NCBI RefSeq assembly: GCF_001429245.1
Contig: NZ_LMJE01000007.1
Span: forward strand, 897,558-961,557
Length of the DNA: 64,000 bases
Direction of reading: 5' to 3'
Source: Rhizobium sp. Root274
Lineage (GTDB): Bacteria > Pseudomonadota > Alphaproteobacteria > Rhizobiales > Rhizobiaceae
The position numbers and the translations under genes are program-made. Position 1 is the first letter of the stretch. Every line of letters starts with the position of its first letter. The notes beneath the pieces are model-generated. The model was not told the DNA's origin. It saw only the letters and a program-made list of their open reading frames with translations, and did not search any database. Below are positions 20,567 to 28,100 of the stretch, in pieces.

Positions 20567-23552
20567 GGATACGGCCTCCTTCCTTGTCAACGAACACCAT
20601 GTCGGTGACTTCCACCGCGATGGTCTTGTCCTTCATCGGCACATAAAGCGTCTCGCCCATACGGCCGCGTCCACCTGATACCATGGCGATCGCAATCGAG
20701 CGGCCGAGGTTTTCCGACCAGTAGGACGAGGTCACGTGACCGAGCATGGTCATCGGCTTGGGCTGGTTCGGGTTGGCGACGATCTGCGCGCCCTCTTCCA
20801 GCACTTCGTTCGGATCCTTGGTGAAGATGCCGACGAGCTGCTTGCGGCCTTCCTTGACGAGGTCAGGCCGCTTCATTCCGCGAATGCCGACAAAGTCGGT
20901 CTTCTTCTTCGATACCGCCCAGGAAAGGCCGGCATCGTCAGCCGTCAGCGTGCCGTCGGTGTCCTGGCCGACGATGATGTAACCCTTTTCAGCGCGCAGC
21001 ACGTGCATTGTCTCCGTGCCATAAAGGCAAGCACCAAGTGATTGCGCGCGCTCCCAGATCTGCCGGAAAACATCGGCGCCGAAATCGGCGGGCACGTTGA
21101 CTTCGAAGCCGAGCTCGCCGGTGAACGACACGCGGAAGAGCCGCGTCGGCACGCCGCAGAACTTGCCTTCGGCCACGCTCATATGCGGGAAGGCCTCGTT
21201 CGAGATGTCGATGCCCTCGACGAACGGTGCGATGATGTCGCGCGCCTTCGGACCCTGGACGGCAATGACCGCCCATTGTTCGGTGGTCGAGGTCAGCCAG
21301 ACCTTCAGATGCGGGAATTCCGTCTGCAGATAGTCTTCCATGTGGTTCATGACACGCGGCGCACCGCCCGTCGTGGTGGTCACGTGGAAGCGGTCCTCGG
21401 CCAGACGCCCGACGACGCCATCGTCATAGATGAAGCCGTCTTCGCGGGTCATGATGCCGTAACGCGCCTTGCCTGGCTTCAGCGTGTCCCAGGCATTGGT
21501 GTACATCAGGTTCAGGAACTCCGCTGCATCTGGGCCGACCACTTCGATCTTGCCGAGCGTCGAGGCGTTGAACACACCGGCGGCCTCGCGCACGGTCTTG
21601 CATTCGCGATTGACGGCAGCATGCATGTCTTCGCCGCCCTTCGGATAATACCAGGCGCGCTTCCAGTTGCCGACGTCTTCATAGACGGCGCCCTGGGAGA
21701 CTTCATAGGCATGCATCGGCGTCTTGCGCGTCGGATCAAACAGCGCATCGCGCGAATGGTTGATCAGCGTGCCGAAGGTGACAGGCGTATAGGGCGCGCG
21801 GAAGGTGGTGAGACCGACCTGCGGGATTTCCTTGCCCAGCACTTCTGCCGCGATGGCGAGACCATGCATGTTGGAGAGCTTGCCCTGGTCGGAGGCCATG
21901 CCGTTGGTCGTGAAGCGCTTGATATGCTCGATCGAATGCATGCCTTCGCGCACGGCCAGCCTGATATCCTTGGCGCAGACATCATGCTGGAAGTCGACGA
22001 AGGCCTTGACGTTGTCCTCACGGCCAGCGCCTTCGGCGGCACCGATCATGCCACCGGTCCAGGCATGCGCATTGGCACCCGACAACGGGATGGCGGGCGT
22101 TTCGGTTGCGCCCGCAGCCTTTGCCGAGGAGAGACCGGCAGCCGTTGCCTCATCAAGCAGCGCCTGCAGGTCGTCGGTGCCGTTGCAGCCACCAACGGAA
22201 ACGCAATCCTGAACATAAACATCCGGCAGGAAACGGTCATTGGCGGCATCATATTTCAGCTTGCCGCGCGACTGCGAGAACATGTGAACCGACGGCGTCC
22301 AGCCGGCAGACATCAGCAGCGCATCGACCTCGATCTTGCGGGTGGCGCCACCGCCATTGCGGCGAACGGTGATCGAGCGGACCCGCAGACGACCAGCCGT
22401 GTCGACCACGCCATGGCCGGTCAGCACCTCGATGTCCAATGCACGCGCCTGGGCAAGCACGCCCTCGCCCGGCTTTTCGCGCGCATCAACGATGACGGGG
22501 ACAGAAACGCCCGCCTTCTTCAGATCGATCGCCGCTTCATAGGCCGAGTCATGCGCCGTATAGACGCCGACCTTGGCACCGACAGCGACGCCGAAATGGT
22601 TGAGATAAGTGCGGCCCGCCGCCGCCAGCATGATGCCGGGACGGTCGTTGTTGGCGAACACCATATGACGCTCGATCGCACCGCTGGCGATGATCACGCG
22701 CTTCGCACGCACCTGCCACAGCCGCTCCCGCGGCTGGTTCTTCGAGGGCTTGGCGATATGGTCGGTGACCCGTTCGACGAGCGCCACGTAATTGTGGTTG
22801 TGATAGCCGAAGGCGGTCGTGCGCGACAGCACGGTGACGTTGGCCATGCCCTTGAGCTTGGCGACGGTGGCCTGCGCCCAGTCCCAGCCGCTCTGGCCGT
22901 CGACGGTCGCACCGGTGTCGAAGTGGAAGGCACCGCCCATTTCCGGCTGCTCGTCGACGATCATCACGCGCACGCCCGTCTGGGCGGCGGCAAGCGCCGA
23001 GGCGAGACCGGCGGCACCGCCACCGATCACCAGCACGTCGCAATGGGCATAGCGGTTGGCATAATGATCCGGATCCGCTTCCTTCGGCGCATGGCCGAGG
23101 CCGGCGGCGCGACGAATGAAGGGCTCATAGATCTGGTGCCAGGCAGCCTTCGGCCACATGAAGGTCTTGTAGTAGAAGCCGGCGGCGAAGAAGGGCGAGA
23201 GCAGGTTGTTGACCTCGCCGATGTCAAGCGAAAGCGATGGCCAGCGGTTCTGCGTCTCGATCTTCATCCCGTCGAAGACTTCCTGCACGGTCGCCCGCAC
23301 ATTCGGCTGGCGGCGGGCAGCGTCACGCGAGACGTCGAGCAGCGCGTTCGGCTCTTCCGGGCCTGCGGTCAGGATGCCGCGCGGGCGGTGATACTTGAAC
23401 GAGCGGCCGGCGAGATGCATGCCGTTGGCGATCATGGCAGACGCAACGGTATCGCCTTCGTAGGCGGTCAAGGTGCGGCCATCGATGGTGAACCGGGCAG
23501 TCAGCGCCGGCGTCAGGCGGCCTTTGCCGGGGATACGGTTGGCAGCGCTCAT
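20559..23552 (-). CDS. soxA: Sarcosine oxidase subunit alpha
   Basis: 997 residues. With the other subunits it oxidises sarcosine to glycine, passing the methyl group to tetrahydrofolate and electrons to oxygen. Domains in order: an N-terminal ferredoxin-like region (RSFKYHRPRGILTAGPEE), an NAD-binding Rossmann domain with GGGAAGLASALAAA near residue 175, a second dinucleotide region, and a C-terminal aminomethyltransferase (GcvT-like) domain with the TGELGFEVNVP motif, which binds folate. It overlaps soxD by 4 bases (ATGA) and soxG by 8. Confidence 0.97.
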   Translation of the reverse strand: MSAANRIPGKGRLTPALTARFTIDGRTLTAYEGDTVASAMIANGMHLAGRSFKYHRPRGILTAGPEEPNALLDVSRDAARRQPNVRATVQEVFDGMKIETQNRWPSLSLDIGEVNNLLSPFFAAGFYYKTFMWPKAAWHQIYEPFIRRAAGLGHAPKEADPDHYANRYAHCDVLVIGGGAAGLASALAAAQTGVRVMIVDEQPEMGGAFHFDTGATVDGQSGWDWAQATVAKLKGMANVTVLSRTTAFGYHNHNYVALVERVTDHIAKPSKNQPRERLWQVRAKRVIIASGAIERHMVFANNDRPGIMLAAAGRTYLNHFGVAVGAKVGVYTAHDSAYEAAIDLKKAGVSVPVIVDAREKPGEGVLAQARALDIEVLTGHGVVDTAGRLRVRSITVRRNGGGATRKIEVDALLMSAGWTPSVHMFSQSRGKLKYDAANDRFLPDVYVQDCVSVGGCNGTDDLQALLDEATAAGLSSAKAAGATETPAIPLSGANAHAWTGGMIGAAEGAGREDNVKAFVDFQHDVCAKDIRLAVREGMHSIEHIKRFTTNGMASDQGKLSNMHGLAIAAEVLGKEIPQVGLTTFRAPYTPVTFGTLINHSRDALFDPTRKTPMHAYEVSQGAVYEDVGNWKRAWYYPKGGEDMHAAVNRECKTVREAAGVFNASTLGKIEVVGPDAAEFLNLMYTNAWDTLKPGKARYGIMTREDGFIYDDGVVGRLAEDRFHVTTTTGGAPRVMNHMEDYLQTEFPHLKVWLTSTTEQWAVIAVQGPKARDIIAPFVEGIDISNEAFPHMSVAEGKFCGVPTRLFRVSFTGELGFEVNVPADFGADVFRQIWERAQSLGACLYGTETMHVLRAEKGYIIVGQDTDGTLTADDAGLSWAVSKKKTDFVGIRGMKRPDLVKEGRKQLVGIFTKDPNEVLEEGAQIVANPNQPKPMTMLGHVTSSYWSENLGRSIAIAMVSGGRGRMGETLYVPMKDKTIAVEVTDMVFVDKEGGRIHG

Positions 23553-23869
23553 GCCTTCTCTCCCTTGGTGACGGTTGCGGACTGAAGCGTCGCGGGATCG
23601 GGCATGGGTTCACCGGCCTTGTAGGTCAGCAGGATCTTGTCGGAGATCGTGTCGCGGGCCGCATTGAAGAAACGCCCGCAGCCATGGATATGGCGCCAGC
23701 GCTCGAAGATGATGCCCTTCGGGTTGTCGCGCAGGAAGAAGTAGTCCGCGAACTCTTCGTCCGTGATCGAGGCGATGTTTTCCGGGCGCGCGATATGCGC
23801 TTCACCGGCGGCGCGAAACTCGAGCTCTGCACGCTCTTCTTCGCAATAGGGGCATTTGATGACCAGCAT
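23549..23869 (-). CDS. soxD: Sarcosine oxidase subunit delta
   Basis: 106 residues, the usual size. The zinc ligands of the delta subunit are visible: Cys6 and Cys9 in CPYCEEER, and His60 and Cys64 in RHIHGCGRFF. It is structural in the heterotetramer. It follows soxB by 18 bases and overlaps soxA in ATGA. Confidence 0.95.
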   Translation of the reverse strand: MLVIKCPYCEEERAELEFRAAGEAHIARPENIASITDEEFADYFFLRDNPKGIIFERWRHIHGCGRFFNAARDTISDKILLTYKAGEPMPDPATLQSATVTKGEKA

Positions 23870-23887
23870 GTTGATCGATCCCTGATA

Positions 23888-25141
23888 TCAGTGCGCAACG
23901 GCAGCGGCGGCTGCCTCGTCAATGAGGCGGCCGGTGCGGAACCGGTCGAGCGTCAGGCCCTGGGCCAGCCGGTGCGGCTCGCCCTTGGCGATGAGATGAG
24001 CAAAGAGGTTTGCCGAACCCGGCGTCGCCTTGAACCCGCCCGTCCCCCAGCCGGCATTGACGAAGAGGTTCGGAACCGGCGTGACACTCTGGATCGGCGA
24101 ACGGTCAGCCGTGTTGTCGGTGATCCCGCCCCACTGGCGCATCATCTTCACCCGACGGAACATCGGGAAGAGCTCGCAGATCGCATCAAGCGTATGCGTG
24201 ATGATCTGCATGCCGCCGGTCTGGCTATAGGAATTGTACTGGTCGGTGCCGGCCCCGATGACCAGTTCGCCCTTGTCGGACTGCGAGATATAGGCATGCA
24301 CGGTGTTGGACATGACGACGCAGGGGAAGATCGGCTTCAGCGGCTCGGACACGAGCGCCTGCAGCGGCGTCGAGTGAACCGGAAGACGAACGCCCGCCAT
24401 GCCCATGACGACGGAGGAATGGCCGGCAGCGGACACGCCGATCTTCTTCGCACCGATAAAGCCCTTGGTCGTGTCGACGCCGGTCACTTCACCATTCGGG
24501 CCACGGCGGATGCCGGTCACTTCGCAATTCTGGATGATGTGCACGCCGCGATCCGACGCCGCACGGGCAAAGCCCCAGGCGACCGCATCGTGACGAGCCG
24601 TGCCGCCACGACGCTGCAGCGCTGCACCATTGATCGGGTAACGGGCATTCTTCGAGATATCGAGCGGCGGGCAAAACGCCTTGGCCTGCTCCGGGGTCAG
24701 CCACTCATTGTCGATGCCGTAGAGATTGTTGGCATTCACATGGCGCTTGAACGACTGCTGGTCATGCACATTGTGCGACAGCATCATCACGCCGCGCGGC
24801 GAATACATGACATTGTAGTTGAGATCCTGGCTGAGGCCTTCCCAGAGCTTCAGCGAATGCTCGTAAATGTCCATGCTCTCTTCATAGAGATAGTTGGACC
24901 GGATGATCGTCGTGTTTCGGCCGGTATTGCCACCGCCAAGCCAGCCTTTTTCAATCACCGCCACATTGGTGATGCCGTGTTCCTTGGCCAGGTAATAAGC
25001 CGCACCGAGACCATGGCCGCCGGCGCCGATGATGATCACGTCATAGGACTGCCGCGGCTCGGGAGAGACCCACTGAGCCTCCCATCCCTTGTGGGCACGC
25101 ATGGCCTCACGGACAACGGCAAAGACCGAATATTTGCGCAT
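23888..25141 (-). CDS. soxB: Sarcosine oxidase subunit beta
   Basis: 417 residues, FAD-dependent DAO-family oxidase that carries the sarcosine dehydrogenation site and covalent FMN. The FAD-binding motif GAGGHGLGAAYYLA starts near residue 38, with WLGGGNTGRNTTIIRSNY after it. It is first in the minus-strand soxB-soxD-soxA-soxG operon, divergent from rpsU. The 304-base gap to rpsU must hold its promoter. A glycine-betaine-responsive GbdR-type regulator is not present in the window. Confidence 0.96.
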   Translation of the reverse strand: MRKYSVFAVVREAMRAHKGWEAQWVSPEPRQSYDVIIIGAGGHGLGAAYYLAKEHGITNVAVIEKGWLGGGNTGRNTTIIRSNYLYEESMDIYEHSLKLWEGLSQDLNYNVMYSPRGVMMLSHNVHDQQSFKRHVNANNLYGIDNEWLTPEQAKAFCPPLDISKNARYPINGAALQRRGGTARHDAVAWGFARAASDRGVHIIQNCEVTGIRRGPNGEVTGVDTTKGFIGAKKIGVSAAGHSSVVMGMAGVRLPVHSTPLQALVSEPLKPIFPCVVMSNTVHAYISQSDKGELVIGAGTDQYNSYSQTGGMQIITHTLDAICELFPMFRRVKMMRQWGGITDNTADRSPIQSVTPVPNLFVNAGWGTGGFKATPGSANLFAHLIAKGEPHRLAQGLTLDRFRTGRLIDEAAAAAVAH

Positions 25142-25445
25142 TCGCCTTAAACTCCTGTGGTTCAGGCACTGGGGTAGATGGATACTCCTCGCAAATCAAG
25201 TTGCGCCATGACGTCCGTTTTGCGACGCAATGCCACCCGTCTTTCGACACGCCCTCTCGCCCCACTCCCGACACGAATTTTATCGGCTACAGGGCTTGCG
25301 CCATATGGACTTTTGGGGGTGGATCTGCTAATTCGCAGCCCAATCGCCGGACTCAATTGGCCGCGCGAAACTTTTTGCTGTTTCCGTTTGTGTGGCGTTC
25401 ACCGGCGGAAGTCCACAACTCGAAAACCAAAGGAACGGGATACAC
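25142..25445. other. Divergent promoter region between soxB and rpsU
   Basis: 304 bases without a convincing gene. Short open frames on both strands have no family resemblance. The region must contain the soxB promoter on the minus strand and the rpsU promoter on the plus strand. I could not identify a clear operator; TTGCGACGCAA near 25218 is a short dyad that might be one. Confidence 0.5.
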
Positions 25446-25670
25446 GTGCAGGTACTAGTCCGCGACAACAACGTTGACCAGGCGCTCCGCGCTCTCAAGA
25501 AGAAGCTGCAGCGCGAAGGCGTCTTCCGCGAAATGAAGATGCACGACTTCTTCGAAAAGCCGTCTGAAAAGCGCGCACGCGAAAAGGCCGAGGCTGTTCG
25601 TCGCGTCCGCAAGCTGGCGCGCAAGAAGATGCAGCGCGAAGGCCTGCTGCCGGCTGCGCGCGGTCGCTGA
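25446..25670 (+). CDS. rpsU: 30S ribosomal protein S21
   Basis: 74 residues, bS21 family. It is basic, with the conserved [18 protein letters not shown] and [17 protein letters not shown] stretches, and helps mRNA start-site base pairing on the 30S subunit. The start is GTG at 25446, which puts the conserved QVLVRDNN at residue 2, with AAAGGAACGGGA upstream; the frame extends back to 25392, but this extension is not part of S21. Confidence 0.95.
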   Translation: MQVLVRDNNVDQALRALKKKLQREGVFREMKMHDFFEKPSEKRAREKAEAVRRVRKLARKKMQREGLLPAARGR

Positions 25671-25796
25671 TCGGCCCCGTTTTAGACGTTTTCCTGTGAG
25701 ATGAGGGCGGGGGCGAAACGAATCGCCGCCGCTCTTTTGATATCCAACACGAACTATCGCTGTCACCGGGCCTTCAATGGCGCTGGCAGCGGCCGG

Positions 25797-26672
25797 ATGA
25801 TGCGCTCCATGATGAACAGCCCCGTGCTCCCGACCGCCTTCAACGCCATCAGCAGCAAACGCCTGATCACAGCGACCGCCCTTCTCGGCGTGCTTGCTCT
25901 GGCCGGTTGCGCAACGACGACCGAAACGACGGACGTGATCCGTATCGACCGAGCCCAGGGCTCGGAAGAAAACATTGCCTCGCTTTCGGCCGTCATTCAG
26001 TCCAATCCGCGCGATCCTGAAGGCTACAATGTGCGCGGCTCGGCCTATGGTCGTGCCGGTCAGTTCCGCCAGGCGCTGGACGATTTCAACACCGCCCTGC
26101 AGATCAACCCGCAATTCTACCAGGCCTATGCCAACCGCGCGCTCGTCTACCGCAACATGGGCAAGCCGGTCGAAGCGGCCGCGGACTACAACGCGGCGCT
26201 GAAGATCAACCCGAACTACGATGTCGCCTATATTGGTCGTGGTAACATCTATCGCCAGGCAGGCCGGGTCGACGAGGCCTTTGGCGACTTCAACCGCGCC
26301 ATCCAGCTCAACACCACCGATGGCCGCGCCTATCACAACCGCGGCCTGATCTACCAGTTGCGCGGCCAGCACGATAAGGCAATCGACGACTTCTCCAAGG
26401 CGATCTCGCTCTCGTCGAGCGCACCGGAACCGTATAACGGCCGCGGCGTCTCCTATATCGCCCTCAACGACGACGAAAACGCTTTCGCCGACTTCAACCA
26501 CGCGATCGAGCTCAACGACAAGCTCGCCGAGAGCTGGGCCAACCAGGCGCTGGTCTACGAGCGTCGCGGTGACAAGGCCCGTGCGGCCAAGTCTTATTCG
26601 CACGCCCTCCAGCTCGACCCGAAATATCTGCCGGCCAAGCAGGGTCTCGACCGGACGCGCGGCGGCGCCTGA
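25797..26672 (+). CDS. TPR-repeat lipoprotein
   Basis: About 291 residues from the ATG at 25797; ATGs at 25800, 25809 and 25812 are also possible. The N-terminus is a lipoprotein signal with lipobox LALAGC, so the protein should be anchored in a membrane facing the periplasm. At least five TPR units follow, each with the YNVRG, YANRA, YIGRG, YHNRG or YNGRG pattern. Similar in build to NlpI, which organises peptidoglycan hydrolases. It follows rpsU by 126 bases and ends at a strong terminator. Confidence 0.85.
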   Translation: MMRSMMNSPVLPTAFNAISSKRLITATALLGVLALAGCATTTETTDVIRIDRAQGSEENIASLSAVIQSNPRDPEGYNVRGSAYGRAGQFRQALDDFNTALQINPQFYQAYANRALVYRNMGKPVEAAADYNAALKINPNYDVAYIGRGNIYRQAGRVDEAFGDFNRAIQLNTTDGRAYHNRGLIYQLRGQHDKAIDDFSKAISLSSSAPEPYNGRGVSYIALNDDENAFADFNHAIELNDKLAESWANQALVYERRGDKARAAKSYSHALQLDPKYLPAKQGLDRTRGGA

Positions 26673-26697
26673 TCACTCACCATCGCAACAGATCGAC

Positions 26698-26724
26698 AAA
26701 CGGCGGGGAAACCCGCCGTTTTTT
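26698..26724 (+). terminator. Terminator after the TPR lipoprotein gene
   Basis: CGGCGGG at 26701-26707 pairs with CCCGCCG at 26712-26718 around a GAAA loop, extended by flanking A/T pairs, followed by TTTTTT. Confidence 0.9.
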
Positions 26725-26760
26725 GTGCCTGATCCGGAGAGGAACAACCAAGCGCGGAAC

Positions 26761-26793
26761 GAAAAAGGGCGACCCACATGATGGATCGCCCTT
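26761..26793 (-). terminator. Terminator for the oxidase subunit IV gene (minus strand)
   Basis: Read on the minus strand, AAGGGCGATCCA pairs with TGGGTCGCCCTT (one mismatch) around five bases, followed by TTTTTC. It lies 40 bases after the stop at 26833. Confidence 0.8.
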
Positions 26794-26832
26794 GATATGC
26801 AAACCTGCCAGATAGCAGGTCTTGATGATGGC

Positions 26833-27057
26833 TCAACGCAGCAGGAAGACGCCAGCGACGCTCAGCACGATCCAGATGAAGGTGCCGCCGAGGAAGCCTG
26901 CACCACCAAAGAAGCCGGCAGCCATGGCCAGCATCAGCGCGACGATGATGGCGGTGCCGTATTTTGCGCCGGCGATGAAAAGATCATAGGTCTTGTCGTG
27001 TTCCCGGTAGTCCATCGAAGCACCGATTTCGACAGGACCAGAATGCTCTTCGCTCAT
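26833..27057 (-). CDS. aa3-type cytochrome c oxidase subunit IV
   Basis: 74 residues. The first half is hydrophilic with MDYREHDKTYDLF, the hallmark of alphaproteobacterial aa3 oxidase subunit IV, then two hydrophobic stretches (TAIIVALMLAMAAGFF and FIWIVLSVAGVFLL). It is a small membrane subunit of the terminal oxidase; the large subunits are encoded elsewhere. The gene stands alone with its own terminator. Confidence 0.85.
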   Translation of the reverse strand: MSEEHSGPVEIGASMDYREHDKTYDLFIAGAKYGTAIIVALMLAMAAGFFGGAGFLGGTFIWIVLSVAGVFLLR

Positions 27058-27187
27058 TTTCGATCTCCCAGTTCAATCGCGGGCCGCACCGGCGGAGAAT
27101 CTCATCCTGCGCCGCAAACGGTGAATTTTCGTCTTTTTCCGCATACACAAAGGTCGGACCGAGCGCAATCGCAACTCGCGACCTGCG

Positions 27188-27937
27188 TCAATAATCCAGC
27201 CCTGCGATCGCACCGCTGATCTTGCCATTGGCGACGAGTCGCGCCGAAGGCAAAATGGTCAGCGGATCGACGAGCCTGAGAGCTTCCTGACGGCCGAACA
27301 TCAACCGTCGCTCATGCACACCGGAATCGAAGAACGGATAACGCCGCAGGAGCTTGTCTCCGGTGGTGTGGGTGTTGGTGGCCATCAGCGTCAGTTCGAG
27401 CCCATAGATCTCGGTCATCCGCCGTTCCACAATGGTTTCAGCATAGAAGACGCGCTTGTAGAATGCGGCGTGATGGGGCCGCACATGCTGCAACACGCGG
27501 TCCGCCTTGAAATATGCGGCCGCCACAATACTGGGTCGCAGCGTGATATAGGGTAGAATTGGCAACTCGGCCGCAACGGCAGGATCAATGGCGAACCGGG
27601 CAGGATCAATCAGCGTCAGCCCCGCATCGAGATAGGCATCCATTACGTCGGGAAATACCCCGGCCGACTGCGACAGCGGATGCTCCGGAGTCACGTGATG
27701 CAGCCGGATCGTGCTAACCAGTTCCTCGAAGTAGTAGATGCCGAAGATGAAGGCGTGGGGATCGAAATCCGCATCATCGATCATGCTGGGGACAGCGACC
27801 GGCAGGACATTGGCAGCTTTATAGGCCTTGTAGCGAAGCTGCTCTATCGCCTCCAGGTCTTCGCTCGTCTCGATCCGCCTGTATTCGACATGGTCGAGAT
27901 AGCGCATCAATCGCTCTGAAAAACCCTCAAGTTCCAT
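27188..27937 (-). CDS. FeeM-type N-acyl amino acid synthase / autoinducer synthase-like protein
   Basis: 249 residues resembling the FeeM-like acyltransferase family, whose fold is related to LuxI autoinducer synthases: an N-terminal YRRIETSEDLEAIEQLRYKAY stretch (here the key part is ETSEDLEAIEQLRY), then ELVSTIRLHHV, DPARFAIDP and HHAAFYKRVF. FeeM enzymes join acyl-ACP chains to amino acids; the real acceptor here is unknown. The gene is monocistronic. Two TTAA-N7-TTAA boxes lie 70-120 bases upstream, suggesting CtrA control. The start at 27937 is the only ATG before the conserved region. Confidence 0.72.
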   Translation of the reverse strand: MELEGFSERLMRYLDHVEYRRIETSEDLEAIEQLRYKAYKAANVLPVAVPSMIDDADFDPHAFIFGIYYFEELVSTIRLHHVTPEHPLSQSAGVFPDVMDAYLDAGLTLIDPARFAIDPAVAAELPILPYITLRPSIVAAAYFKADRVLQHVRPHHAAFYKRVFYAETIVERRMTEIYGLELTLMATNTHTTGDKLLRRYPFFDSGVHERRLMFGRQEALRLVDPLTILPSARLVANGKISGAIAGLDY

Positions 27938-28009
27938 GGTTATCTACTCATTACGTTTCGCCCTGACTAAGAGCTAACACGCAATATTAACCATTGCCTC
28001 CCCCCAAAA

Positions 28010-28024
28010 TTAACAGATTATTAA
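28010..28024 (-). promoter_or_regulatory. CtrA-type box, proximal
   Basis: TTAA-CAGATTA-TTAA, an exact TTAA-N7-TTAA match to the core of the alphaproteobacterial CtrA full site. It lies 73 bases upstream of the FeeM-like ATG and 32 bases from a second box, in an AT-rich stretch. Confidence 0.5.
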
Positions 28025-28041
28025 GACACTGATTGTTAAGG

Positions 28042-28057
28042 TTAATGAAAGGTTAAC
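28042..28057 (-). promoter_or_regulatory. CtrA-type box, distal
   Basis: On the plus strand the bases read TTAA-TGAAAGG-TTAAC, an exact match to the CtrA consensus TTAA-N7-TTAAC. It is 105 bases upstream of the FeeM-like gene. The only other flanking gene ends here (its 3' end is at 28101), so the FeeM-like gene is the only possible local target. Confidence 0.58.
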
Positions 28058-28100
28058 GCACAAGCGGGAGTGCGAGGAAGGCTTCGACGGTGCTCCGTGA

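Noticed and set aside
21042..23585. 847-codon open frame on the plus strand opposite soxA
   Set aside because: It mirrors soxA in a GC-rich gene; its translation has no family resemblance and soxA is a complete, well-conserved protein.
25178..25477. Short plus-strand frames upstream of rpsU
   Set aside because: No ribosome site, no family match, and they overlap the rpsU start.
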